A DNA stretch of 13,684 nucleotides from contig CAJUSJ010000104.1 in assembly GCA_910588865.1 (NCBI GenBank), positions 1-13,684 on the forward strand, in the 5' to 3' direction. Made by a program: the position numbers and the translations under genes. The stretch comes from an uncultured Lachnospiraceae bacterium. Lineage in GTDB: Bacteria > Bacillota > Clostridia > Lachnospirales > Lachnospiraceae. Shown piece by piece: positions 1 to 5,910 of this stretch. The notes beneath the pieces are model-generated. The model saw only the letters and a program-made list of their open reading frames with translations, had not been told where the DNA came from and made no database searches. Every line of letters begins with the position of its first letter. The stretch's first letter is position 1.

Positions 1-46
1 CCTAAAGGTTTCGCCTACAAGGCGAGGGTTTTAACCCCAGTATACA
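1..46. mobile_element. Possible end of an inserted element interrupting the EIIC gene
   Basis: At about position 46 the EIIC coding sequence stops matching its family. The bases out to the window edge form two adjacent palindromes: TCGCCTACAAGGCGA (11-25) and GGGTTTTAACCC (27-38). Subterminal hairpins of this sort are typical of single-stranded-transposing IS200/IS605-type elements, but no transposase is visible because the window ends here. The identity of the element is inference. A deletion or rearrangement junction would give the same picture. Confidence 0.4.
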
Positions 47-880
47 GACAATAATGTTGGGTATGGGCTGTCCCGCCTGAAGCGCCGCCAGATTCTCCGC
101 CGACAGGGTCTGGAGAATGGGATTGAACACCGCGCCTACCACCGAGCCGCCGTTGATCCCGAAAAACCAGAAAAAGTGGAGGAAAATATAGGCGATCACC
201 ATGGCCGGCAGCGTATTGCCCAGCTTCAGCAGGGGAGTCTGCAAAATTACAAACACAAAGTTGAAAGCGTTCTCAAACGGCGTCATGGCAAACACCACAT
301 TGATCAAAAAGAACACCAGAAGGGACACTCCCGCCGGAATCAGAGCCGCAAAAGATTTCTCAACCGTAGGCGGCACCCCGTCAGGCATCTTGATGACCCA
401 GCCCTTTTTATCCACCCATGAATAGATGTGGACCGCCGCGAAGGCACAGATGATTCCCACAAAGATTCCCTTGGAGCCTACCCAGCCCAGAGGGATCCCG
501 GTGACTACCTGGTCCTCAAAGAGAATCTCATAGGGCATGATCAGAAACCAGCTTACCAGAGAGATGGCTGCCCCAAACAGCTTATCCACCTTCATCTGCC
601 CCGCGAAGGAATACCCGATTCCGATGACCGCCAGGATCGCCATGATGGAGAATGTGGCATCCGTGGGCTTGGAAAAATAAGCCGCCCAGTTGTCGCCGAA
701 AAATCTTCCCCAGAACTGGGTCCACCCCGGTATGGGGAAATTGGCGATCAGCAGGAAAAAGGAACCCACGATCAGCAGCGGCATGGACAGAAGAAAACCG
801 TCCCTGATAGCGATCAGATATTTATTTCTTCCGATTCTTTCAGCCAGAGGCATGAACACCTTTTCTAATTTCTGTAACAT
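2..880 (-). CDS. PTS lactose/cellobiose-family EIIC permease, 3'-truncated
   Basis: This is the membrane permease of a lactose/cellobiose-type phosphotransferase system, which carries a beta-glucoside or related sugar across the membrane while EIIB phosphorylates it. The N-terminus (MLQKLEKVFMPLAERIG) and several hydrophobic segments fit CelB/LicC/ChbC proteins, as do the stretch WVIKMPDGVPPTVEKSFAALIP near residues 161-182 and FFGINGG near 240. Start: AGGGGG lies 6 nt before the ATG. Family members are about 430-450 residues, but this frame stops after 292. Residues up to PNIIV (about 278) look native; the last 14 (CILGLKPSPCRRNL) do not, and they are encoded by a hairpin-rich sequence at 2-46. 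The missing part includes the GGSGAT-like region and the C-terminal membrane segments, so the protein is probably non-functional. It is last in the EIIA-EIIB-EIIC order, 24 nt after EIIB. The family is sure; the sugar is not. Confidence 0.88.
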   Translation of the reverse strand: MLQKLEKVFMPLAERIGRNKYLIAIRDGFLLSMPLLIVGSFFLLIANFPIPGWTQFWGRFFGDNWAAYFSKPTDATFSIMAILAVIGIGYSFAGQMKVDKLFGAAISLVSWFLIMPYEILFEDQVVTGIPLGWVGSKGIFVGIICAFAAVHIYSWVDKKGWVIKMPDGVPPTVEKSFAALIPAGVSLLVFFLINVVFAMTPFENAFNFVFVILQTPLLKLGNTLPAMVIAYIFLHFFWFFGINGGSVVGAVFNPILQTLSAENLAALQAGQPIPNIIVCILGLKPSPCRRNL

Positions 881-904
881 GATAAACCCCCTTTCTGTCC
901 CCTC

Positions 905-1231
905 TTACGATTTTTTTGCTTCCTTCATCATCTTCACCGCCGTCTTCAGCACCTTTTCCCCGTCCATCATGCCGTAGGCCGACTGGTCGATGACAGCGAT
1001 GGGAATCCCCGTGGAGCCGTACTGGCTGACGATCTCCTGATACCGGAACTTCACCTGGGGCCCCAGAAGGATCACGTCCGGGTGGCGCTCCTCAATGATC
1101 TGTCCGATCTTTCCGTCAGAAAACGCCTCCACCTCAATGGGAAGTCCGTGGTCCTGAGCCACCCCCTGCATCTTGCTGGCCAGCATACTGGTTGACATCC
1201 CCGCGCTGCAGAATAAATATACTCTCTTCAT
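905..1231 (-). CDS. PTS lactose/cellobiose-family EIIB
   Basis: This cytoplasmic EIIB accepts a phosphoryl group from EIIA on a cysteine and passes it to the sugar bound by EIIC. The N-terminal strand and phosphorylation loop MKRVYLFCSAGMSTSML place the active Cys at residue 8. The core DVILLGPQVKFRYQEIV is typical of CelA/LicB/ChbB proteins, and a length of about 108 residues is normal. An in-frame ATG two codons upstream (1237) is only 1 nt from the AGGAG ribosome binding site. The ATG at 1231 sits 7 nt from it and is preferred. The gene lies 17 nt after EIIA and 24 nt before EIIC, so the three form one operon. It is intact, unlike EIIC. Certainty on the family is high. Confidence 0.93.
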   Translation of the reverse strand: MKRVYLFCSAGMSTSMLASKMQGVAQDHGLPIEVEAFSDGKIGQIIEERHPDVILLGPQVKFRYQEIVSQYGSTGIPIAVIDQSAYGMMDGEKVLKTAVKMMKEAKKS

Positions 1232-1248
1232 AACCATTCTCCTGTTTC

Positions 1249-1593
1249 CTATTTACCTGATTCTTCCAGTCTCTTTTCCAGAGCCTCCATCTGCCGGTAG
1301 CCGGCGATCAGCTCCTCGGCGATGATCTTAAACCCCTCCGCGCTCATAAGCTGGTCTTCCGCGTGAATGAGGATCAGCGAACCTCCCACCGGCGTCCCCT
1401 TGGCCTCCTTCTGAAGCAGCTCAAAATGAGCCTCATGTCCCTTCAAAAACTCTTCCTGTCCCGCCTTCAGACACTGCTTTGCTCCCTCAAAGTCTCGGTC
1501 CTTGGCTCTGTGGATGGCCTCGATGTAGCTGGACCGGGCCGTGCCCACGTTGGAAATAATCTGAAAGCATATCATCTCTAATCCTTCCACCAT
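1249..1593 (-). CDS. PTS lactose/cellobiose-family EIIA
   Basis: EIIA relays the phosphoryl group from HPr to EIIB. It is an all-helical protein that forms trimers in this family. The motif LILIHAEDQLM places the phosphorylated His at residue 77, with the Asp of HAEDQ three residues later, as in LacF/CelC/ChbA. The early SSYIEAIHRAKDRDF stretch is also family-typical. Start choice: a longer in-frame ATG exists at 1608, but it would put the strong AAAGGAGGGG ribosome binding site inside the gene. The ATG at 1593 follows that site by about 4 nt and is taken. Its 114 residues are a normal length. It is first in the EIIA-EIIB-EIIC operon, with a -10 box and an upstream 17-bp palindrome (see the sites at 1620-1625 and 1659-1675). 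Confidence 0.93.
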   Translation of the reverse strand: MVEGLEMICFQIISNVGTARSSYIEAIHRAKDRDFEGAKQCLKAGQEEFLKGHEAHFELLQKEAKGTPVGGSLILIHAEDQLMSAEGFKIIAEELIAGYRQMEALEKRLEESGK

Positions 1594-1619
1594 TTCCCCT
1601 CCTTTCATTTTCTGACCCC

Positions 1620-1625
1620 ATTATA
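1620..1625 (-). promoter_or_regulatory. -10 box of the EIIA-EIIB-EIIC operon promoter
   Basis: On the minus strand this is a perfect TATAAT about 27 nt before the preferred EIIA start. No good -35 box lies 16-18 nt upstream (the best, with a 17-nt spacer, is TGCACA). That fits a promoter that needs an activator. The transcription start was not determined. Confidence 0.6.
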
Positions 1626-1658
1626 TCCCCAAATCATCTCTTTGTGCAGTAAAGCCAT

Positions 1659-1675
1659 TTCCTAGCTGTAAGGAA
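1659..1675 (-). promoter_or_regulatory. 17-bp palindromic operator upstream of EIIA (probable PRD-regulator site)
   Basis: The plus-strand sequence TTCCTAGCTGTAAGGAA is an imperfect palindrome. It is nearly the same as the site at 3825-3841, TTCCTAACTGCTAGGAA. Its centre is about 44.5 bp from the centre of the TATAAT at 1620-1625, roughly position -54. Binding by the adjacent PRD/EIIA regulator is inference from the duplication of the site in the two intergenic regions of the same locus. Confidence 0.6.
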
Positions 1676-1715
1676 AAAATCTATTGTGCACATTAACAAG
1701 AAATACCATGGAAAA

Positions 1716-1760
1716 GGGCGGAGCCGTTCTAGCGGCCATATTCCTCTCGGCCCCGTGTAT
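1716..1760 (-). repeat. GC-rich nested palindromic repeat, copy 1
   Basis: This is a copy of a repeat found again at 4283-4330 and 9743-9799. It has the shape GGGCGGAGCCG, short loop, CGGC, CATATTCCTCTC, then GGCCCCGTGTA. The inner arms GCCG/CGGC can pair inside the outer arms. It is the most diverged copy, and a second GTGTACAC follows at about 1770. On the minus strand it starts about 20 nt after the T-tract of the regulator terminator. Confidence 0.55.
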
Positions 1761-1780
1761 CTCAGTCCCGTGTACACAGG

Positions 1781-1803
1781 AAAAGGGCCCGCTACGCGGA
1801 CCC
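1781..1803 (-). terminator. Intrinsic terminator of the PRD-regulator gene
   Basis: On the minus strand GGGTCCGC (1803-1796), loop GTA and GCGGGCCC (1792-1785) form an 8-bp stem with one G-T pair, followed by TTTT. The first base of the stem is the last base of the TAG stop codon. This separates the regulator transcript from the EIIA operon, which has its own promoter. Confidence 0.8.
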
Positions 1804-3734
1804 TACTCCATGACTCTCTCTACAAATTCCTCATACGAACACTCTTCCGTCAGCCTCTCCAGCTGCCTGGGGCTGCCGATGAGATTGGACACCCAGTCAA
1901 AGAAGATCTTGATCATCCGCCGGTCGCTGTCGTTGATGGCAAACAGCATGACCAGACGCACCTCAAATCCTCCCCACTTTACGGGCTGGGACAGCCTGGC
2001 CACGGCGATGGTGGACCTGCTGGCGTAAGCCTGGAAAGCGTGGGGAACCGCCAGGGCGTTGGCAAAAGAGGTGGGACTCATGCGCTCCCTCTCCAGAACA
2101 GAATCCCGGAATCCTTCCTCCACGATCCCTTCCTCCATAAGCCCCCTGCATAAAATCCCGATGACCTCCTCCGGCGTCCGGCAGACAAGGCTTCCGTGAT
2201 AATGCTCCCTGCGCATCAGATGTCCGATGTGGGAAGCAAATTCCAGCCGGAACCGGTTTTTATCCAGATTATTTAAAGCCTCCAGGATCCTGGCCTCTGT
2301 CTCCGAATCCACAAACACGCTGACAGGCACCGTCAGGATATTGAGACTGTGGTCAATGGGGGTGGTGGTCAGGATCAGATCCGGAGCCGCCTGGCTCACC
2401 TCCCTCTCCTCGAAGTAGCTGCACCGCTTGACGATCTCTATCCTTTCCCGGAACATCTCCATGATCCGCTTCTCGCACATATCAAAAAATGTCTGGTTGT
2501 AGGGCATGATCATCATGGCCCGGTACTTCCTGACAGAATTCAGCCTCTCGCTGGCCGCCCCCAGATGAAGAGCCAGAAACCCGATTTCCATATCCGCGAT
2601 GGGAAGCCCCAGTTCCTCCTCCAGATAACCGGTGATACACACTCCCATCTCAAAGACCAGCGGATAATTCTCTTTGATCTCCTCCAGAAAAACATCCTCC
2701 AGCGCTACCTGGTTTCTGGCCCTCTCGATCAGGCTGTGGATATGCATCTTAAGCCCTGCCGTCAGATCCTCGTCCCTGCGGTAATCCACCCCGAACACAT
2801 CCATGAGCCGCACCAGGGAATTTTCCACCAGTCTCCGGGTGTTCAGCCATTTATCTCCCAGCTTTATGTGGTCGCTGGCGTAGTTGGAGGCACGACGTCC
2901 CATGATCACCAGGGCAAACATGCCCACCTCCCCCTCCTTCACCTGGATGTGGAGCCTTCTGGCGATCCGCTCGAAAAACGTGTCGGCAATCTGGTACTCA
3001 ATGGTGTCTTTCAGACCCGGCCTGATCTCCTCCGAACAGACATAGTGGTAGGAGAGGATCCGCTCGATACTCGTCCCCGCGTGGACAATAAGCATGGGAA
3101 ACATGGACTCATGGATGGAGTAATCATACTCCTCCAGCACCTTCACGAAAATGTCCTTCACCTCAATCAGGTCAAAATGCTTGTACAGATGAGCCAGCCT
3201 GTTGAGATTCAGGAAATTCTCCTGGACCTCAGCCACCAGAAGATCCCGGTAGAATTTCCGCTTCACATGCTCATCCCCCTGAAGGGAGACGCACTCCAGG
3301 TTTCTCACCAGCTTTAAGCCCCCATAAGGCTCAATCATCTTCCGGATCCGCTTTAAGTCATTCTGAATGGAATAGCCGCTGATGTAAATCTGGCTCTGAA
3401 GCTCCGTCAGGTTCAACTCCCTGCTCTCAAACAGCAGCCGCTGGATAATATAGATACACCTGGCCCCCGGCGTCTGGGGAATGTCCGTCCCGCCATGGCT
3501 TTTGCTCTCCCGGCTTTCGGCTTCCTCCCCCCGCTCCTGCCTTTTCACGGCCCGGTATCCTCTGCGGACGTTGGACTCAATCCCCACCACCCCCGGCTGC
3601 TTGTTCACCGCGTCCACGTCAGACCGGATGGTCCTGTCCGTCACGTTCAAAAGCCGTGCCAGCTGGCGGCTGGTCATCCAGTCCTGTCTCTCCATCAGCA
3701 ACTCAAGGAGCCTTTCCTGCCTGTTGTTCAACAT
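1803..3734 (-). CDS. LicR/MtlR-type PTS transcriptional regulator (HTH, two PRDs, EIIB-like, EIIA)
   Basis: This is a DNA-binding regulator whose activity is set by PTS phosphorylation. Domains in order: an N-terminal DeoR/HTH_11-type helix-turn-helix at about residues 5-60 (TSRQLARLLNVTDRTIRSDV); a charged linker at 62-90; a second HTH-like segment at 108-135; PRD1 at about 185-285 with H218; PRD2 at about 300-400 with H331 or H333 and H390; a degenerate EIIB-like domain at 403-470; and a fructose/mannitol-type EIIA domain at about 515-640 with its phosphorylatable His in LAVPHA (H565). The EIIB-like loop reads MPYNQTF and lacks the active Cys, and PRD1 lacks an obvious second His. At 643 residues it has normal family length. 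A GTG six codons upstream exists, but AGGAGG sits 4 nt before the ATG at 3734, so that ATG is used. It lies between the HPr-like gene and EIIA and probably activates both this gene and the EIIA operon. Confidence 0.9.
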   Translation of the reverse strand: MLNNRQERLLELLMERQDWMTSRQLARLLNVTDRTIRSDVDAVNKQPGVVGIESNVRRGYRAVKRQERGEEAESRESKSHGGTDIPQTPGARCIYIIQRLLFESRELNLTELQSQIYISGYSIQNDLKRIRKMIEPYGGLKLVRNLECVSLQGDEHVKRKFYRDLLVAEVQENFLNLNRLAHLYKHFDLIEVKDIFVKVLEEYDYSIHESMFPMLIVHAGTSIERILSYHYVCSEEIRPGLKDTIEYQIADTFFERIARRLHIQVKEGEVGMFALVIMGRRASNYASDHIKLGDKWLNTRRLVENSLVRLMDVFGVDYRRDEDLTAGLKMHIHSLIERARNQVALEDVFLEEIKENYPLVFEMGVCITGYLEEELGLPIADMEIGFLALHLGAASERLNSVRKYRAMMIMPYNQTFFDMCEKRIMEMFRERIEIVKRCSYFEEREVSQAAPDLILTTTPIDHSLNILTVPVSVFVDSETEARILEALNNLDKNRFRLEFASHIGHLMRREHYHGSLVCRTPEEVIGILCRGLMEEGIVEEGFRDSVLERERMSPTSFANALAVPHAFQAYASRSTIAVARLSQPVKWGGFEVRLVMLFAINDSDRRMIKIFFDWVSNLIGSPRQLERLTEECSYEEFVERVME

Positions 3735-3784
3735 GATCCCTCCTACTGTCACTTACGTCCTCTCTTTATGTATCCTGTGATTCT

Positions 3785-3790
3785 ATCATA
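3785..3790 (-). promoter_or_regulatory. -10 box of the PRD-regulator gene
   Basis: TATGAT on the minus strand, 50 nt before the start codon. There is no recognisable -35 box (CGCGGC at the 17-nt spacing). It was picked partly because its distance to the 3825-3841 palindrome matches the arrangement upstream of EIIA, so the support is partly circular. Confidence 0.45.
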
Positions 3791-3824
3791 ACTTAAAATC
3801 ACCCCAGGCCGCGGAGAAACCGGA

Positions 3825-3841
3825 TTCCTAACTGCTAGGAA
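3825..3841 (-). promoter_or_regulatory. 17-bp palindromic operator upstream of the PRD regulator
   Basis: TTCCTAACTGCTAGGAA has 6-bp arms that are perfect inverted repeats around a 5-bp centre. The same site, with small changes, lies upstream of EIIA at 1659-1675. Its centre is about 45.5 bp from the centre of the -10 box at 3785-3790. Its last two bases are part of the T-tract of the HPr-like gene terminator. Autoregulation by the PRD regulator is the simplest reading. Confidence 0.6.
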
Positions 3842-3874
3842 AAGGGGAACTTTCCTCATCTACAAAAGTTCCCC
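3840..3874 (-). terminator. Intrinsic terminator of the HPr-like gene, partly inside its last codons
   Basis: On the minus strand GGGGAACTT (3874-3866) pairs with AAGTTCCCC (3852-3844), followed by TTTT. The upstream arm encodes the final residues G-E-L-L of the HPr-like protein, and the stop codon lies in the loop. The T-tract abuts the operator at 3825-3841, a very compact arrangement. Confidence 0.72.
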
Positions 3875-4117
3875 CGCCAATTCTCTCAGCTCTTCTGCCG
3901 CCTCTTCGTCGCCAGCCCCATCCACTCTGAACTCCAAAACCTCCCCCCTCTTTGCCCTCAGCTTCATCAGCCCCATCATCTGCCTGCCATCGGCGGCCAT
4001 GTCCCCGCGGGCCACATGGACCACGCAGGGGCACTCCCGGCAAAACATGGCAAAACGGGCGGCATTTATGGCGTGGAGTCCCTTGGGATCGGAAATCTTA
4101 TGTGTAAATGTAACCAT
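3860..4117 (-). CDS. Divergent HPr-like phosphocarrier protein
   Basis: HPr carries phosphate from enzyme I to EIIA proteins in the cytoplasm. The 85 residues align with HPr along their length without gaps at the key sites. His15, the phosphorylated residue, is present in GLHAINA. The next two positions, normally Arg17-Pro18 (HARPA), are Ile-Asn. The regulatory Ser46 of Gram-positive HPr (KSIMG) is replaced by Gln in RQMMG. The protein also has several cysteines near residues 26-31 (CRECPC). It is not Crh, which keeps Ser46 and loses His15. GGAGG lies 5 nt before the ATG. The gene has a strong promoter of its own, sits directly upstream of the PRD regulator and ends in its own terminator. A dedicated or regulatory role in this PTS is inference. 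The family is sure; activity is open. Confidence 0.85.
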   Translation of the reverse strand: MVTFTHKISDPKGLHAINAARFAMFCRECPCVVHVARGDMAADGRQMMGLMKLRAKRGEVLEFRVDGAGDEEAAEELRELAGELL

Positions 4118-4151
4118 ACCTTCCTCCGGTTTCTTTGTATCTTTTGGCTAC

Positions 4152-4180
4152 ATTATATCAATATCACATGGTTAAATCAA
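4152..4180 (-). promoter_or_regulatory. Sigma-A promoter of the HPr-like gene
   Basis: On the minus strand the promoter reads TTGATT (4180-4175), a 17-nt spacer, then a perfect TATAAT (4157-4152). The -10 box ends about 34 nt before the start codon. A perfect inverted repeat covers the -35 box (see 4168-4184). Confidence 0.72.
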
Positions 4181-4184
4181 CCAT
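4168..4184. promoter_or_regulatory. Inverted repeat over the -35 box of the HPr-like gene
   Basis: The plus strand has ATGGTT, five bases, then AACCAT: perfect 6-bp arms centred on the -35 hexamer TTGATT. The position would suit a repressor. It does not resemble the TTCCTA palindromes of the same locus, so a different protein is implied. It may also be chance. Confidence 0.4.
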
Positions 4185-4213
4185 TTCTGTTCACACCATA
4201 AATCAGTAACAAT

Positions 4214-4250
4214 CGGCCATACTCCTCTCCGCCCCGTGTACAATCGAGTA
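4214..4250 (-). repeat. GC-rich palindromic repeat, partial copy
   Basis: This holds only the right half of the repeat (CGGCCATACTCCTCTCCGCC then CCGTGTACA), followed by AATCGAGTA. The same AATCGAGTA precedes the copy at 9743. A 7-bp hairpin, GGGGAGA/TCTCCCC (4251-4267), lies between it and the full copy at 4283. With the full copy and the terminator it fills most of the 270-nt gap between the HPr-like and histidine phosphatase genes. I see no gene in that gap. Confidence 0.5.
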
Positions 4251-4282
4251 GGGGAGATTTTCTCCCCCTCCTCGCTGTGCCC

Positions 4283-4330
4283 GGGCGGGGCCGCGCAAAC
4301 GGCCACATTTCTTCTCCGCCCCGTGTACAT
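4283..4330 (-). repeat. GC-rich nested palindromic repeat, copy 2
   Basis: This is the best formed copy. Outer arms are GGGCGG (4283-4288) and CCGCCC (4316-4321); inner arms are GGCCG (4289-4293) and CGGCC (4300-4304). The tail is GTGTACAT. On the minus strand it begins right after the T-tract of the terminator at 4331-4373. Confidence 0.6.
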
Positions 4331-4373
4331 AAAAAAACTGTCTTCTCCATATCTGTTGGGAAAGACAGTTTTT
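4331..4373 (-). terminator. Intrinsic terminator of the MBL hydrolase-histidine phosphatase operon
   Basis: On the minus strand AAACTGTCTT pairs with AAGACAGTTT around a 17-nt loop and runs into seven Ts (4337-4331). The plus strand also shows a short T-run, so it could act in both directions. It lies about 95 nt after the phosphatase stop codon. Confidence 0.72.
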
Positions 4374-4469
4374 AATGGCCTGTGGTAAATAATGGCAGTC
4401 TCCTGCCCGGTCCCGGCATCTCGCCAAGGCCGCGCGTACCTGTCAGAGGGCGGGGACGGTTGGGGGCAG

Positions 4470-5048
4470 CTACCCTTTCACCGGATTGGGGATACAATCT
4501 GTCAGATGAAACTTCCCGTCCTCATACTCCAGCACAAAGACGCAGCAGTTGGTAATCCCATCCGCATACGTCCTCATATCCGCCCCGATCCCCCGGAGGA
4601 AATTAAAACTGGCTCCCCCGTGGCTGACGGCCAGGACACTGTGATGGTCATTCCGCTCCATTATTTCCCTTAAGGCAGAAATCATCCGGTCCCTGACCGC
4701 GTTGGAAGACTCTCCGCCGAAACGGAGATAATAAGTCTCGCATTCCCTGGGATCCCTGGTGCCTAAGCGCTCGCTCTCAGCCTCCAGCTCCCCGTAAAAC
4801 ATTTCTTTCAGTTCTTTGGTCCGGGTATAGGGCATGTCTGTGATCAATTCCAGCGTGTCGCCGCACCGCTCGCTTGTAGAACAATACGCATGGTCAAAGC
4901 TGATCCCGTGTTCTTCAAAATATTCTTTCACAGCCTTGGCCTGACGCTTTCCCACCTCTGTCAGAGGAGAGTCACACCACCCCTGGATCCGGTGCTGGCG
5001 GTTAAACATGGTCTGGCCATGGCGGACAAGATACAGTCTTTTTTTCAT
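4470..5048 (-). CDS. Histidine phosphatase family protein (phosphoglycerate mutase-like)
   Basis: This is a cytoplasmic phosphatase of the histidine phosphatase superfamily, which works through a phosphohistidine intermediate. The RHG signature is at residues 9-11 in YLVRHGQTMFN, with His10 as nucleophile. Arg61 in the STSERCGDT stretch and the second catalytic His143 in VSHGGA complete the pocket. The length of about 192 residues is normal for small family-1 members. The GTG at 5051, one codon upstream, is also possible: GAGG lies 7 nt before the GTG and 10 nt before the ATG. It follows the MBL hydrolase stop codon by a few nt, so the two are co-transcribed, and a strong terminator ends the operon. 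The substrate cannot be told from sequence; sugar phosphates and phosphoserine are among known substrates of relatives. Confidence 0.9.
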   Translation of the reverse strand: MKKRLYLVRHGQTMFNRQHRIQGWCDSPLTEVGKRQAKAVKEYFEEHGISFDHAYCSTSERCGDTLELITDMPYTRTKELKEMFYGELEAESERLGTRDPRECETYYLRFGGESSNAVRDRMISALREIMERNDHHSVLAVSHGGASFNFLRGIGADMRTYADGITNCCVFVLEYEDGKFHLTDCIPNPVKG

Positions 5049-5055
5049 CACATTT

Positions 5056-5886
5056 TTACCTCTGCTTTGACAGCCGGGTCAGTCTGTAAGCCTCCCCGGG
5101 ATTCAGTACCACAACCCGCTCCGGGTTCACCACCCTGGCCCGCAACTGGTCCGGGTCCCCGTTAAACTCTTTCCACTCCGGGGCATCCACGCTCCCCCAG
5201 TGCCACAAGATCAGAGGGGTGTCCGGATAGGCCGCGGCCATCTTTACCGCTCCATCCATGCCGATATGCCAGCGGCTGTCGGAAAAATCGAACAGGATGG
5301 CATCCGGTACAGGCATGTGAAGCTGTTCTTCCAGCAGGCGGCTGTCCCCGGGGATCCAGATGCTTCCGTCAGGCGTATCCAGCCAGAAGCCGCAGTAATC
5401 CTCCCGGGCAAACTCCCTGGTATGGTGTTTTGGCGACTCGTTCTGCCAGTTGTGCCACGCCGGGGTCAGGGAAATCTCCGTATTTCCCACCGTGAACCGC
5501 TCCCCGATGTCATGACCCTGGCCGGAAATCCCCAGTTCCTCCCCCAAAAGCCCTGCCACATAGTGAGGCCCGTGATATCCGTCCGTCACCTCTTTCAGCG
5601 CTCCGCAGGTACCGCGGCTGTAATGATCATTGTCACAGTGGGTCAGCAAAATACCGTCCAGATGAGGCACCTGCGCTTCCGCGATGGGCATCTCTATGAG
5701 GAGAGGCATGTCGAAACCGCTTAACACCGGGTCTGTCATGATGGTGGTTCCTCTGCTGTTGATCAGGGCTCCCGCGTTTCCTAGCCAGCGGATCTCCGTG
5801 TGATCGATCCTTTCGAAAGCTTCCCTGCCCATGGGTTCCGTCCTTTCAGGCACCGCCTGTCCCCTGGCACTTCTCTGTATCATCAT
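5056..5886 (-). CDS. MBL-fold metallo-hydrolase (UlaG-like/Lactamase_B_2 type)
   Basis: This is a metal-dependent hydrolase of the metallo-beta-lactamase fold without a signal peptide, so it is cytoplasmic. Visible features: IRWLGNAGALI (32-42), the TDPVLSG strand (51-57), the metal motif THCDNDHYS with H83, D85, D87 and H88, then WHNW (H145), PGDSR (D181), RWHIG (H207) and LWHWGS (H229). The usual HxHxDH motif has Asp in place of the second His. The overall layout suggests the branch that includes L-ascorbate-6-phosphate lactonase UlaG and related lactonases or phosphodiesterases, but I cannot name a substrate. Start: AAGGAGG lies 6 nt before the ATG at 5886. It is first in a two-gene operon with the histidine phosphatase and has a promoter flanked by an inverted repeat. 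Confidence 0.87.
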   Translation of the reverse strand: MMIQRSARGQAVPERTEPMGREAFERIDHTEIRWLGNAGALINSRGTTIMTDPVLSGFDMPLLIEMPIAEAQVPHLDGILLTHCDNDHYSRGTCGALKEVTDGYHGPHYVAGLLGEELGISGQGHDIGERFTVGNTEISLTPAWHNWQNESPKHHTREFAREDYCGFWLDTPDGSIWIPGDSRLLEEQLHMPVPDAILFDFSDSRWHIGMDGAVKMAAAYPDTPLILWHWGSVDAPEWKEFNGDPDQLRARVVNPERVVVLNPGEAYRLTRLSKQR

Positions 5887-5910
5887 CCTTTTCCTCCTTC
5901 TTCTTGTATA

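Noticed and set aside
1..46. Group II intron 5' end as the cause of the EIIC break
   Set aside because: No GUGYG-type 5' end at the junction. The sequence forms short hairpins instead.
1684..2153. Plus-strand open frames across the regulator's 3' end
   Set aside because: They overlap the EIIA domain of the regulator and the repeat at 1716-1760; no family resemblance.
2349..3317. Plus-strand open frame of 322 codons
   Set aside because: It is antisense to the PRD regulator, whose domains are clear on the minus strand. The plus-strand translation is rich in His/Pro/Gln with no recognisable fold and no ribosome binding site.
3860..4117. Calling the small HPr-like protein Crh
   Set aside because: Crh lacks His15 and keeps Ser46. 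This protein has the reverse pattern.
4214..4330. CRISPR array or riboswitch
   Set aside because: The repeats are few, unevenly spaced and have no spacer structure. They lie downstream of terminators rather than in leaders.
4203..4427. Minus-strand open frame of 74 codons
   Set aside because: It is made of the GC-rich repeats and the terminator. The twice-seen VHGAE peptide comes from the GTACACGGGGCGGA repeat, not from coding constraint.
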